Numbered from the stretch's first letter, positions 1-12,900 are shown. The stretch is DNA of 64,000 bases from Saururus chinensis (GCA_035235625.1 CP141140.1:62001-126000); one strand, 5' to 3'. Translations and numbers: made by a program. Notes: generated by a model from the letters alone, not told the origin.

Positions 1-591
1 CTATTTGGGCCTGGGACCTTGGTGCATACTTTTTTGTAGATGATGTAGTTTTAGTTAACGAGACATTAGTAGGTAAATGTCAAACTAGAATTGTCAAGGG
101 ATGCTCTAGAATCCAAAGGTTTTAAAATAAGTAGGACTAAGATGGAGTGTATGGAATTTAACTTTAAGGAAGGTGAAACTATAGGTAGAACCTTAATCGA
201 AATAGATGGGCAAGAAGTGCCAAGATGTTAGTGATTCCAATATTTGGGCTCCATTATCAATATTTATAAAGATGAAGATAGTGATAGTGATATCGTACAT
301 GGGATAAGCGTGGGCTGAGTAAATTGGAGGGTAATGTCACGAGCATTGTCTAATAGGTGTGTTCCAAATAGGCTTAAAGGCAAGATCTATAGGATAGCGA
401 TTGGGACTCTAATACTTTATAGAGTAGAATATTGGAGCCCAAAGAAAAGTAATATAGATAAATTGAATGTGGCTTAAAGGAGAATGTTAAGGTGGATGTG
501 TGGGATAACTAGGAGAGATGAATAAGTATATACATGAGAACTTAAGGATAACACCTTTTAGGGGAGAAGCTCAGGGAGTGCAATGGCATGG

Positions 592-625
<34 letters not shown>

Positions 626-835
626 TACAAAGAAAACTGATAGATGCCCGAGGGTTGGAAGGGATCCATATAAATGATGCCAAAAGAAGAAAAGAAGGAA
701 AGGGAGACCTAAGAGAACTTGGATAGAGTTAAAAAAGGGATATGACTATACTATCTCTTATGAAAAAGTTGACACAAAATAGGCTTAGAAGGAAAAGACA
801 CTACTTGATTATGATTATGCTCATGATATGATCAA
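1..835 (+). mobile_element. 3' part of a LINE (RTE-like non-LTR retrotransposon), degraded
   Basis: Reading the plus strand in shifting frames gives the C-terminal half of a plant LINE reverse transcriptase. Recognisable pieces are a stretch like SRTKMEC, then CVPNRLKGKIYRIAIGT, then WSPKKSNIDKLNVA followed by RRMLRWMCGITRRD, which is the conserved tail of these polymerases. Several stops and frame changes break it, so it is dead. The 5' part lies left of the window. A short GGGCAT hexamer repeat is embedded at about 583-624. The call rests on recalled family motifs, not on a search. Confidence 0.75.
583..624 (+). repeat. GGGCAT hexanucleotide microsatellite
   Basis: About seven tandem GCATGG/GGGCAT units lie inside the decayed LINE. 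It probably expanded after the LINE lost function, because the flanking LINE frame continues on both sides. Confidence 0.85.
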
Positions 836-1439
836 GTAACATCTCTTTTCCATGTCTTATTTTGTCAAATTACTAGAATTTGCTGAAGTGGTTGATTTTT
901 TTCTTCTCAAAAGTAACATTTTCTCTTTCTAGATGAGACCTCTCAGCTTTGTGGTAGGACTGCTTTATTGGTTTGTTGTTAAAAGCAGGCAGGTGGATAA
1001 TTGTCACGTCTTTCCAGAAATTGCAAATTTAAAAACATGAAGTTGTGCTCAATTGCTATAAGCTCATCCCCAACATATGGTGAAGGTCGAACAAAGTCAG
1101 GCTCGATTGGTCAATCGAGTAGGGAAACCCTGTCCCATACTCCTCTCCCCAACATATGGTGTAGTTAGACCCTCCTTCACTTGTGTTTCTTGGGATAAAT
1201 CCCCCTCTCCCTATACTCCTCTCAGCAAGACTCTCATGCCTAAGGGAAATTTGAGTAGCTTCCGAAAGAGAGTTAAAGAGAGTGACTAGCCAATTTTTCC
1301 AGCAAAGGGAATGTCAACTCACTTGTGAATTAGGGCTTAGGGTTTAGGGAATAATTTTATGGGCTTCCGACTCAATGATATTATTCCTTGTCGACAACCA
1401 TTGAAAGTTCTCCAAATATTCCAAAACAGTTTCATTTCC
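836..1439. other. No recognised gene between the LINE and the gag fossil
   Basis: AT-moderate sequence. The 70-codon open frame at 1077-1289 has no family features. I see a partial internal duplication of a segment containing CCCCAACATATGGTG (near 1066 and 1147). If the paladin gene downstream is complete, this stretch lies in one of its introns. Confidence 0.5.
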
Positions 1440-2450
1440 TTGTTGGCAGTCTTAATAGTGTTTGAACAACATTTGTTCATAATTGATGGGTAGAAATTGG
1501 TTCCTTGAAAACTGCTTCATGCGTAGCTAGGATCGAAGTGGATGTTTTCCAAGCTGCAACCGGTTGGTTTGTAGGTGATTCCACCATGCAGCAACACCTT
1601 TCTTGAGTTGACATGAAACCAGCTACACTTTCGTTTCATCGGGCACCTCCATTACCTCAAAATAATTTCCAACTTCAAACATCCAATCCAAGAAGTCTTC
1701 TACGCTCATCTGGCCATTGAAAACAGGGAGCTCTAACTTCGGTTTGAATTGGTAAGGGAGTCAGTTAGGTCCTCTATATGGTGTTGGCGGTTCATCCTCT
1801 TTGCTGGAGCCTTCATGTTGGAACAAAGGTGGAGCTACGGGCACTCGAGGGTTCAGGGGATAACCGCCCACGACTGGAGGATAAATGGGAGCAGGTCGTC
1901 CTCCCTGAGGCATCATTCCTGGATGGCGGAAGTTTTCTAGTGGTGGTCTGCCTGGAAATGGAAGTCCCTCTCTGCTGCCATTTGGTTCTGGTCGTCTTGG
2001 AAATACATGGGCCGGTTGACCAATGTTTACTAGTGGTTGTCACCGGCAGTAGACCAGCATGGGCGACCCTGGGGGTGGGCCACCCACTCGCACCGGCAGA
2101 GCCTCCTAGTTGTCCGGCGGTTGCAGTTCAGGCTCTGGCAGAAATCGTCTGTCTCTTGCTGCAGGTTGTGATTCTGGTTTGGTGTAAGCTCCTGGGACCG
2201 GCGGTGGTGGAGGAATGAGCTGCATAAGGTGCTGCATTTGTTGGAGAAGCTGCTGCAGCTGGACTTGGGTTTGTTGATGCGTCTGATTCTGCTGTTGAAG
2301 AAGTTCCACGATGGATTGCATAGAAGAGGAATCAGTGGGAGGTGGAGCAGCCATGGAAAACTCTCCTTGCTTTCCCACAGACGGCACCAAAATGATGCTG
2401 CAGAGTAACAGGAAGCAGCAAGGCACAATAGAAATCACACAGCAAGACAT
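1440..2450 (-). mobile_element. Ty3/gypsy retrotransposon gag fossil
   Basis: The minus strand encodes a gag-type protein. It has a Gln-rich N-terminal coiled region, a Pro-rich linker, then the conserved gag core with FNGQMSVEDFLDWMFEVGNYF and a later WWNHLQ motif, typical of plant Ty3/gypsy gag. Just upstream of the gag start, near 2375-2395, is the TTTTGGTGCCGTCTGTGGG-type segment that usually sits between primer site and gag. The element is broken by a few changes and lacks pol and a clear LTR pair here. It is old. Confidence 0.75.
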
Positions 2451-2796
2451 CGATAACAGAAAATCATAGGTAACACACAGGAAAATGGAGGAATAGTAGA
2501 CTTTCTATTCAGATTTTCTAGAGTTCAGGAAATCAAAGCTTGAATCCACAAGCTGAGTTGTACAAAATCAAATGTTTTTGTTTTTCTTATCATGTTTTAA
2601 ATTTGGGAATTAGGGTTTAAGAAAGAGTGATCAAACTTGGTGAAAACTTGTTTTTTCTTTTCTTTTGTTATAGAGGGCTCTTGGTCTGCTGGCTTGCATG
2701 AAAATGTAGATTCTATTTTTTTAATAATATAAAAATATATGTCCTTATTAAAATGTTCATTTTTTGTTTTCTCCTTGTTCCTTTGTCCATCTAAAG
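2431..2796 (+). other. Sequence upstream of the first visible paladin exon (probable intron)
   Basis: T-rich DNA running from the edge of the gag fossil to the acceptor at 2795-2796. The open frames on the minus strand here and across 2892-3098 are shadows of the intron and exon. Nothing else is recognisable. Confidence 0.5.
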
Positions 2797-3456
2797 GTGT
2801 GCAGGTGCTGGACATGTAAGAGATGATATATTTTATTACATAAAGGAACTTGAAAAATGTTCTGACAGTGATGATGAACATAGATCATATCTCATGGACA
2901 TGGGTTTAAAGGCCCTGAGGTTAGTTTAACTTCCCATTTCAAATATTTGATATATTTGTTACCATATAATTCTTTGGCAAATGTATGGAGTCTTATTTTA
3001 CTTTTTGATTTTGCATATGCGAATAAATTGCAGTAGCATTGCAATTTTTTTGTTAGTTCATCACCGATATAATGCATAGCATGTCGGGAGGAGTCCATTC
3101 TTCAAATCATGTTGGTCTTTGCATAAGAGTGTCGGCTACTCTCACAACATTATGTTTAATCAGTACATAAACCGAGAATAATTTGGACATTATTCTCGGA
3201 ACATTCCCTGAAAAATCCACATCATCCTTGCAACAAAGATGCTAAGGATGTGGTTTTCCTTGTTCATACACTTTATTCATGATCTTTTCTTATTGATTTC
3301 AATCAATTTATTACTTGGTGCAGGCGGTACTTTTATCTGATTACATTCAGGTCCTACCTATATTGTACTTCTGGGAATGACATGGGATTTGCCGCTTGGA
3401 TGCAGGCCCGACCTGAACTTGGCCACTTGTGTGACAACCTGAGACTTGAAAGATAA
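2797..3456 (+). CDS. Paladin-like protein (plant PALD1 homologue), last two exons
   Basis: Two exons join in frame. Exon one is 2797-2919, after an AAAG acceptor and ending in AG before GTTAGT. Exon two is 3324-3456, after TGCAG and ending in TAA. They encode the extreme C-terminus of plant paladin: CAGAGHVRDDIFYYIKELEK, then MGLKALRRYFYLITFRSYLY, then WMQARPELGHLCDNLR. Plant paladin is a long (over 1,200 residue) cytosolic protein with repeated cysteine-phosphatase-like domains; only about the last 83 residues lie here. Both exons are intact, which suggests a living gene. I found no earlier exon in the window. Upstream exons therefore lie left of the window, across an intron holding the LINE and gag fossils, or this is a detached 3' fragment. 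Family recognition is from recalled homologous sequence. Confidence 0.8.
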
Positions 3457-4620
3457 CTATATTCGCTTGTGATTGTGTGTGAGAGAGAGCGATGATCGGA
3501 GGATGAATTAGTGGGGGTACGGTGATGCAGCTGAGGCTGATATGCGTGATAACGTTGGGAAAGGAACAATTTCTTCATTGAACCTTCAGCAGCAAATAGT
3601 ATACCAACCTCATGTTTGTAGGGGGGTGCTGCCTTAGGAAAGTAGATCAATACGATTCATGGGCCCCATGTGGGCCCAGGAATGGGAAAGATTATCCAGT
3701 GGAACCGTTCCATGAGCTACGTGGTAGATATGTCCATTCAACTTTTTGACACGTTTAAATAGTTTTTACATGTTGAAAGTGAGTAAATTTAGGTTTTAAC
3801 TTGAGTTTGTGTTAAAAACACAAATAAACCTATGCACGGTCACATAGTAGAATGGTTCTATTCGATTCCTTCTCCAGGAATAGGGCCCACGTAATGGGGA
3901 ATTTTCTGATGTGCTGGGACGTTTTTCTAAATGCTATTACCACTCAAGTTTTGCATGTCACCAAAAAGCTTTGATTTGTAAGGCCTACCACATTAAAACA
4001 CGGTAGTGATGCATCATGTACGTTATGTCATGTGAACATAACTTTAGCATTCTTGCCCGCGAGCATTCGAAGCATAGATGCCGGATTTGCAAAGCCTGAA
4101 CTCGTATGACGTGGTCCCTCCTGAAAGGAGAAGTCAAATTTTCAAGAGGACATAGTCCCACCTAATAGGAAGAAATTGGAATTTCAGGGGCAAGGGAGCC
4201 ATGACTCACCGCTAACCCACCTCTTACCCTGTGGGAACCGGGAAGGGATAAACAAGTGGCAATCCTGATCAAAGTGTGGATCGTGCCCATTTAAAATTAC
4301 TTCCCAAACCTGTGAGAGTGAAAGGATTATTCTCCCCAGTGGAACTCTCTTCCCTTTAACATTTCATTAATTTTTCCTTCCCATCAAACATATTGTTAAT
4401 GCCCTTGAGACTTGCTGCTGATTGGTTGTAATGACAGAGAAGAGGATGGAAATTTTATACTCCTTTCTACATTAATAGCTCTATCTGCCAAAAAAATTTG
4501 GTCCACTTCATTTTAGAGGAATTGATCAAAATGACCCTCTAATACTTCATATTACACAAAATATCTTCAATTTTCAAGTAATACATAAAATGGCCTTTTG
4601 CACATATAAACCTCTGTATA
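3457..4620 (+). other. Paladin 3' UTR, then unannotated intergenic DNA
   Basis: The first few hundred bases after the paladin stop are probably 3' UTR. An AATAAA occurs at 3823-3828 and is the first possible polyadenylation signal I notice, but it is some 370 bases away, so the assignment is weak. The rest, to about 4620, shows no coding exon or clear repeat. Confidence 0.4.
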
Positions 4621-4689
4621 TATGCGGTGTGTATTGTCTAAAATACTAATTTCCTTCCTTTTAACTTTACCTAGTCACTTTCTCATTTT

Positions 4690-6255
4690 CACCACCTCTC
4701 GCTTAGGCTCCACTACCTCTACCACCAGCTTCACTACTTCTGGCATTGGTTATGTCAACTCTACCATAAACATTGTCGTTTTTGCCACCACCTCTGTTTC
4801 ATCCAATTTCATCTTCTCCTTTTTTGCCACCATCGCCTTCTCTTCTTCCCCTCTTCTTTTTCTTTCTCTCCTCCTCTTCATCTTCCTTTTCCTCCTCTCC
4901 TCCACTTCCTCCTCCTCTTCCTTTTTTTCCTCTCCTCCCCTCCCCCTCCTCTTCTTCCTCCCTCCATCCTCTCCTCTTTCTCTCTCTCCTCTCCTCTCCT
5001 CTCCTCCACCTCCTCTTTTCCTCCTTAGTCGCCTCTTCTTCTTCCCTGGCATTGGCATAATCTAATAGATTAATATAAACTTGCCAGTGGAGTCATTAAA
5101 AATTTAGTTTTTTTATCTACAAGCTTAAATCTTTAAAATAAAACCATAAATATGTTAAACGACTCAAAACCAATAGAGTTTGATTCTTAACTTTCTCTAA
5201 TGTTAATATAAACCTCGTAGTAATAGTCAACAGTTAATAATAAGATTTGCTACAATAAAGAGGATATAAGATAATATTATTAGTGACAATGTCTCACTGA
5301 GTATTTATAATGAATTATCTTAACAAACTACATAGATAAAATGAAAATAAAGCAAAATTTAAACATGCAACTATCAACAATCGTTTGTCAAATGTCCCAA
5401 TTGTCGTAAAAATAAAATTTACTTTATTTTTATTTTATTTATGTAGTTTGTTAAAATTATTCATTGTAAATACTTAAGGCCCATTGGGGAGGCAGATTTC
5501 TAAGGTGAAAACCGTTTGGAATGCTCATTTAAAGCTAAAATGGCTTTTCTGGCAGAAGTCAACTTTTGTGTCAATTCAAAACGAATTGACCCAAAATCTG
5601 CTTTCTTCAAGAACTCACTTCTTGAGATGAGTTCTTGAAGAAATCACTTTCTGGTTTGAAAAGGTGTGAAAAGACGTTTTACCTATTAGTTAAATCTGTT
5701 TTACCCATTATGTTGAAGGGTATTTTTGTTATTTTTACATAAAAATCAAAAGTGAGCTTAAATTTGATTTCTTTTTGAAATCGCCATTTTCTTTCTACTT
5801 CAAATTGTTTGCCAAACGCCCCCTTAGCGATACATTGTCACTTATAATAAAACTCGCTTTTGGTTTAGAGAAGTTTAATATGTTCATGGGTTTATTTTTA
5901 AAGATTTAAGCTAGTAGATAAAAAAATCAAAATTTTAATCACTCCATTCCAGAGGAAGAGGAGGTAACCGAGGAGGAAAGGGGACGAGGAGGAGAGAGAG
6001 AGACATAGGAGAGGAGGGAGGGAAGAGAAGGAGGGGGGAGAGGAGGTAAAGGAGGAGGAGAGGAGGAAAAAGAAGAAGAGGAAGTGGCAAGAGGGGAGGA
6101 AGAGAAGGTGGCGGAGAAGGAGAAGGCAAAATTGAATGAAATGGAAGTGGTGGCGAAAGATGACAAAGTTGGTGGTGGGGCGGTGTAATTGTGGAGCCAA
6201 GAGGTGGTGAAGCTGAAGCCAGAGGTGGTGGAAATGATTCGAGAATTTAGCCTTC
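4690..6255. repeat. Large imperfect inverted repeat (hairpin) with CT/GA-rich arms
   Basis: The left arm (about 4690-5345) and the right arm (about 5412-6255, minus the nested MITE) are reverse complements of each other at moderate identity. Matching landmarks are GCCACCACCTCTGTTTCAT on the left against its complement near 6140-6165, TTTTTTTATCTAC near 5107 against 5915, and AACAAACTACATA near 5325 against its complement near 5440. The outer arm parts are almost pure pyrimidine (4846-5045) or purine (5940-6130). Long open frames inside are low-complexity artefacts. It could be an inverted duplication or a foldback transposon; I see no clear ends. Confidence 0.7.
5477..5823. mobile_element. 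Nested MITE, probably PIF/Harbinger (Tourist) type
   Basis: About 347 bases interrupt the right arm of the hairpin. The ends are AGGCCCATTGGGGAGGC and, at the other side, the complement of GGGGGCGTTTGGCAAAC, which resemble each other. TTA stands on both sides (5474-5476 and 5824-5826), as expected of the 3-bp duplication of this superfamily. The left hairpin arm is continuous at the matching place (CACTGAGTATTT), acting as an empty site. It has no coding capacity. Confidence 0.6.
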
Positions 6256-6259
6256 AAGT

Positions 6260-7735
6260 TTGCACATATTTGTACAGATTATTCTGGCAAAGTCATATAC
6301 TAGTTGAATGCAATTTCCTTTAAAGTGCTAATAAGTAGTCTAATCAACACAACATCATTGTCAATAAAGTTTAAAGCCTTGAAGTGGAAAACATGTTATT
6401 TTAGAAAAACCTGATCATTATAGGTTTGTAAGTTTGGTTGCTTGAATTTGGGTGGGAAATGTACCTTATCCATCCAAATTGGGTAAGGGGAATTTACTCT
6501 AGCTTTTCTCAACTTAAACTCTTATTGGATGTGTTTTAGAGCTTCTTGCAACTCTTTTGTTTATACAAGTGCTTCAGAGCTTTCTCGATCTATTTCTTTA
6601 TTTCCAGAAGAATTGACTTCATAGATCTCACCTTGATGATTAGAAGTAACTTATTGTTGACTTTGAGTTCTTGTGGCTAATGCTCCAATTATGGCTTTCA
6701 TTATTTTTACTTCTCTTGATCTACCATGAATTTGATAAAATGAGTAGGGACTTACCCTATCTCTATTTCATCTTTTTCTCATGTTGCCATATGCACTCCA
6801 ACTTTTCTTGATTTCAAAAAAGACAAAGTTATGGGAATAGTATTGGAAGATGTAGAACTGTCCTCCACTTGAACCTCCTCTTTATTATTATCTTCTTCAT
6901 GCGGAGTGATTGAAGGGAATTCACTTGTTGCATAAGTAGATTTAAGAGACCCTCAAGAAATCCCTACATCCCCGTCTTTCAAATAAATTTTCTTTTACTC
7001 CTTGTGTAATATTGAGTTATTTTCATAATTTGGTCTACTTCATTCTTGAGCCAACCATGTTTACAATTGCAACATGAGGCTCCTTCTTCTTAGACATCCA
7101 TTGTTAGGTTATTTTCAAAATTTTGGGAGAACTTGAGCTCAAATTCTCAAGTTCATCACCCAAATACAATTTTTCCCAATTACCACTAGTTGTTGAACTT
7201 GATTTTTTAAAATTCTTTCTCCTTGCGGTAAATTCCGTTGAAGAATCAAACCTACTAGGAGAAGACAGTCATGTATCATATTATTCTCAAGAGTCGGGTG
7301 TTCCTTTTCCTCATGTTCTGAAGCTTGTCAATGCTATCATTCTTCAAATTTTCTCTCATCGAATAGAACTTTGATCTGTTAATGACAAAAAATGGAGCAA
7401 ACTTGAATGACCTCCTTCCTCAAAAGTGTGGCTTTCCAAAGTCGTTCCCTCAATAGTCCTTTCTTTGGAAGAAACGTACCATATTGCTATTGCCACATAT
7501 AGGGCATGGGAGTAATACACTTTGTTGAGTCATTTTTTAGAAAAATTTCATGGTGGGTGAAGTCATCCTCTTCCCTTTTCTCGCAAGAGCTTCCCCATCT
7601 CATACTTGTTGTCCTCTTTTTTTATGGACTTCCACCTTTTGGGATTTGAATTAACACCTAAATTGGGACAATCATTTTGTGAAATTTCATCCTTCATTGC
7701 AAGTAACTCATATTCAATAACATGTCTTTTCATCA
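6260..7735. other. Unassigned AT-rich repeat-like DNA
   Basis: No gene recognised. The open frames at 7123-7374 (+) and 7563-7754 (-) have no family motif. In translation the minus strand shows scattered low-complexity Lys/Glu/Ser-rich peptides, perhaps the remains of a retroelement gag-like region, but I cannot support this. Confidence 0.4.
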
Positions 7736-7739
7736 CCTG

Positions 7740-9212
7740 GTTTTCTTTTTGCACAGTCTTTTTCTCATATTACACGTGATATCCATAGCATTACGCATTA
7801 TGAAGCATGTAATTAAATTGACCTTAGCATGCATTCTAACATACCAAGCACGCTACGATAGAATTACAAATTCAAAGCCCCCTACCTCGCTTTCCGGGTG
7901 TATGAATGTTGTCAGGGTGCACAAATGTGGCGGCGTTAGTAGCAAATTCGGCGAACCCAAGCGTCGCTTTCTATAAATGAGCTGCCCCTGAGTGCAAAAG
8001 TGTTGTAGGCTTGCCGGGGTTTTACGCGATGAATGGTCCGGTCCTGATTCAACGCCCGTCGATCTTCATGCCTCTTGTTGTTGCTGCCCAAGAGGCGATC
8101 ATGGGTGGACACTACACCCAACCGTGCTGATTTGTAAACCCAAATCACGTGCGATGTCTAGCTCCACACTTGATCACCACAAGATCACGGCGAACCGTCA
8201 GAAGCCGGAAACGTCTCGGGTACAAGTCGGCAATCGTTGTTCCGGAGGCCGAAACCCACGTACAAGGGCTGGAGGGGCGTGATTTAAGGTAGAGAGGTGA
8301 GGAGGAGGAGAAACAAGGCGATGGTGGCCAACCACAACCGCCGGCAAGGCCACACGACCACCGGACAGCAAGGTTTTTGCTTCCCGGTGTGAGTTTTTGG
8401 GTGCAAAAACAGGGGACGGTGGATGGGAGGAAGGTCGGAGAGGAGAAAGAAGGGCGTGAGGAGGAAGCCTCTGACCAGAGGAGGGGTGGAGAGGTGGTGG
8501 CCGGCCAGAAACGGCTCACGACGGCCACCAAACAAAGCCCCACGCTCCTAGCAGCCAAAAGGGTGAAAACCGAGCCAAAATCCGGTAGCGCGAGGAGGAG
8601 CAAGGAGGTGACGGCAGAAGCTCTAATCGGTACCACCGGACTCGTGGCTGCTGGGTGAAGCGAGATCTGGCAAGAAACGGCGGATTCCGACGATGGAGGA
8701 GGAGCGACAGAGGGTCCGGAAAAGCCCTCATTTTTCTTCCCGGGCTGAAATTTCTCTCTGGAGTTTCTGGAATGAATAGTGGGTCGTGATCCACTATTTA
8801 TTTATATATTTTTCAATTTATTTATACCTCAGCATCTCTTTTTACACACTGCCGCTCCTGTACATGCGCCACGCTGCCTCTAACGCGCCCAAATAATAAT
8901 GAACCTTAGGCCCACCCTTTTCACACCGAAGCCTCTCATCGTACGTCGAAGCTTAATTTTATACACCAAAGCCTAGACTTACGTGCCAAAAGCATATTTT
9001 AGGTACAAAATCCCTTTTTACGCGTCAAAACCCTCTTTCCACGTGAAAGGTTTAATTTATGCGAAGCCTCTCTACTTACTCTTAAGCTCGAAACGTAATA
9101 CCACGTACACATACATACACGAAACAAAATATAAGGTAATTATAATGAACAACTCAATTTTTCTTTTTCACAAAAATAAGTAGAAACCACAAAAATAATC
9201 CAGGTCATTACA
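7740..9212 (-). mobile_element. Truncated Ty3/gypsy LTR (LTR family 1)
   Basis: Read on the minus strand it starts TGTAATGACCTGG at 9212 and contains the degenerate tandem segment of the type AAGCTTCGACGTACG that also occurs in the copy at 40346. Then come a GC-rich leader-like stretch (8150-8750) and the segment GCGAGGTAGGGGGCTTTGAA that matches the LTR at 34071-38599 near 36350. The 3' third of the LTR is missing. The open frames here (8145-8794) are non-coding LTR sequence. Old and broken. Confidence 0.6.
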
Positions 9213-9950
9213 CCTACAGTATCCAAAACTAGGATTACTGGAGCATAAGCTAATGTGGGATCACTGGAGCATAAGCTAACTCATGTGAAAGATCATAGGC
9301 CGATTTTTGGGAACGGAAGAGACAGAGAGAGGGAGAGGGACAAGGTGGGGAAGAGACAAAGAGCTAGAGAAATGAGGCAAGGAGAAGATATATAAGGAGA
9401 GATGGGGTAGGCGGGTATAAGGGTATTGATTTTGTCCACCTAAAAAATAATATCACAATAAAAAAATTAAGTTAATTTTATTCTTTAGAATGACAATATT
9501 AACTTGAACTACTGAGAGCATTGATTTTGTACTTGTGAAGATGAAATTAACTCATCCTTCCAAATGGCTAGTACTTGCACCGCAAAAACCAACACTCTTT
9601 CGATAAATATTTTTAACTTAAGAACAATTTAAATAATAAAATACTTTTCTCTCTCCGACATTTGATAAATACTTTTAAAAATTTCCCAAAAAAATTAAAT
9701 GACCGCTATAAAACTAGAGGTCATATCTACAGGTAAATGAAAAATAAAATTACAACCAAACATCCAGTCCCAAACCGTTAAAGAGTGAAACAGCCATCAG
9801 TTTTAAGGGAAGGCAGACTATGTCAATAAATCAAGGATGACATAATGAAACGAACCAACAGATTAAGTGGGACCGGTTTAATATAATTGAAATTGCACAC
9901 GAGCAAGAACACTACTAGTACATGATTGAAATTTATCTTGCCTTCTTCCA
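9213..9950. other. Intergenic DNA downstream of the TMEM184-like gene
   Basis: Contains a short tandem duplication of the type TACTGGAGCATAAGCTAA (about 9232-9282) and a purine-rich patch (9310-9410). The part next to 9951 should be 3' UTR of the minus-strand gene. No other feature seen. Confidence 0.5.
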
Positions 9951-12900
9951 TCATCGTGTACTAGTGAAGTCGGTCACTGCAGGAACTTTGTCCTGGAGAG
10001 TAGATAAATCAATATCGATCAAAGAGAGGTCATAAGACTCTGCACGAGGATTTGACGAATCCATAAGCAACATTGACGTGGTGGCACTTGCCCTCCTAGG
10101 GCTGCTTGCTCCAGAAGAGGAAGAAACACTATAAAGTTGTGCATCATCGACTTTGTTCCCCAAGATATCTCTGTTTCTTCTGACCACATCCATCTCCTGT
10201 CCAGTTGGCACAAAGGTACGTGACCTATACTTCCTCATTCCCTCTTCACCTTCATTGCCATTGTACAACACATAATCATGATATGTTGGTGCAAACTGCA
10301 AAACAATATTCCTTGTCCATCAATTTGGTCGCAGGTCTCCAAAACAAAGCAAGGAATGTATCAAGAATCATCTATAAAACAGGGTACACTGGACTAGAAT
10401 ATGCCTACCTGATGGACAGTGTCATGGTAGAAGTCATTAAACTTCAATACATGAGCAAGACTTCTCGTAAAGCCACCAGATGCCCCAATATTTGCACCAG
10501 CATACTCCTTGTATGGAAATGCGTAAAGATGACCTACAGCTGCAACAAGCATCTCCATGCAAATGATGAAGTTCTGAAACTGGGCAGCCTCTTCGGCACT
10601 ATCAAGGAATCGGGACTTCGCTGCAAGAAACACTATAACTCCCTGATATGCAAGTAACAGGTATTTGTCAGAAGATGCATCCTTGTATGATGACCCTCTA
10701 TCTAAGCTCGTTTAATTTCAACCAATTAAATGAGGCTAAATTTCACATTGTAATATATGGGACAATGCATATGATGGGGTTCACACTTCAAAAAATCTTA
10801 ACCTCCGTAATTTGCCATAACACCTCTTGGTCCATCTCAACCTGAAATTATGGCCAATTATCCTGCCCTCTTTTGCTCTGCACGCTGGCAGTTTTGTGCA
10901 AAGGTTACAGCTCACTGCAGCAGGACTCTAAACAAGCATAGAACAAAAGCTAGTATACTTCAAGGATAGACCATATTGAGTTTAACGCCAATCATTTGCA
11001 TGAGGCTACATTTCACATTGCAATATATGAGACAACAAATATAATAAGATTCACACTTGAGATCATAAATTCTTTGACTTGCCACAAGACCCCCTTGGTC
11101 CATCTGAACCAGAAATCATAGCCCAACTTTCCGGCCCATTTATGCTTTCTGCATAGGCAGCTGCCAAAAGGTTTCAACTTACTATAACAGGATCTCATAC
11201 ACACCCACATAAAGCATAAGTTAATATGCTCCAATAGTAAAACTAATTAGCTGCACCTGCACCTTATGTGTGTGCCACATAAATTGCACATGCAACAAGA
11301 TATAGGTGCACAATGTTGGACCTGACCTATGAGTCCTTTCATCCAAACCATAAACTTTGGCAACTAGTTTTGGCTGAAAATTTCAAGCAATTAAATAAAG
11401 GGGGCTAAATATTCAGGATAGGCCAAATACAACGGACAATTGTCACTGATTTCTCTGCTGTAAATTATGACCTCTAGAAAAAGTAAAACTGCTCAATGGC
11501 AGTCACAAAATGCCAAAATTACATTTATCCATGACAACTTTGAAATTATTACACTAGAATTTATTTATAGTTGTACTTCACCTTATCCCAACTTTCTAAA
11601 ACAGCATTCAACTTCTCAAACTGTAGACAATTTAGATATCCATATGAGAGAAAATGTTAAATTGACGGTTCAGCCCAGATATCCATATAAGAGAAAATGT
11701 TAAATTGAGGGTCACAACCATTATTTAGAGCTAATATCCCTACCAAAAATGCCAATAAAAAAACCAGTGCGCATTATAATCTTATGCAATTATTATGAAA
11801 CCATTGACAAAAAAGAAACAAGGATAACTACCTGCCAGTAAGTGAGAAAAACAACTGATTTGATCATAATAAACTTTGGGACTGGATTAAAAGGCCGAAG
11901 AAGATCTCTACATGCCACATAGAATAAGGCCAATGCATACAATGCCATGGAGTAAGAGACCGTATAGATGATGGTCACATAAAGATAAGCTTGGTTGGCA
12001 CTGAAATTGCCATCTTCGTATTTCCCTTTAGCATAAAGTATAAATGAAATCGCAACTAAGATAGGTTTCAGAATAACAAATTGCAGAGCACCTTGCTTGC
12101 ACCTCCTTATAAAGCGCCTACTCAGCCAAGAACAATTAATCAGCAAAGACTCCAACAAACTAATGAAGATAAATAAATATATTATTGACTGAATTATAAA
12201 CTGCCAAACCCAAAAACATAACAAGGTAATGATAATTTTATTTAATGCAGACATAAAGTTGAAGACAACATTCTGAATAGCTCCAGGGCACACACCCATC
12301 AAGAGGTACAGGAAGGAAGCAGCAAGTCATGAGCCACCAAGATGGCTTCAGAACCCGACCATTTAAACTCAATACAACAGCACTTGGGCCACCAACCCAT
12401 GCTAAGCAGAGAGAGAGAAAATTATAGATCACCCAAGCCTCATACCTGGAACAAAAACGCCACAGAACAATAACTCACATCAGGTCATGCACGACTCGTA
12501 AAATATATAAAGATTCAAGTAGGGCAGGATGTACTACAGCTATAGTGGTATCAAAAAATTTACATAAATTATCCATACAGGCTTAAAACATGTCAGAATC
12601 CAAGAAAAAGCCTCTTTTCTGACAAGCCATCAGCTTGTTATTTAGTTATCACTTCACATAAACTGCAAATTCCCAGCTTAGAAGAAGAGCATAGAGGCAC
12701 AAATTACAGACAATTGGGAAAGCAGAAAAAGAGTGGTGATGAAAACATCTAATATGCTAGAAAGTACAAAAAAAAGCAACTTAATTACAAAGAAGCATGG
12801 ATACAGAAACAGATCTGGTGATGCGACAATTTTCAAATAACCAGCATACGTTATGGGGGAATACATGTATTAAAATTTTATTTTTTATATAATTTTAGGT

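Noticed and set aside
4622-5065. Long open frames on both strands in the CT-rich region
   Set aside because: They arise from pyrimidine/purine low-complexity sequence (Ser/Leu/Pro or Arg/Glu/Lys runs) in the hairpin arms and show no domain.
7123-7754. Open frames in 6.3-7.7 kb considered as a gag gene
   Set aside because: Only scattered Lys/Glu/Ser-rich peptides, no gag core motif or zinc knuckle seen.
8145-8794. Several open frames of 80-160 codons on both strands
   Set aside because: They lie in the GC-rich part of an LTR that has no coding role; composition alone explains the open frames.
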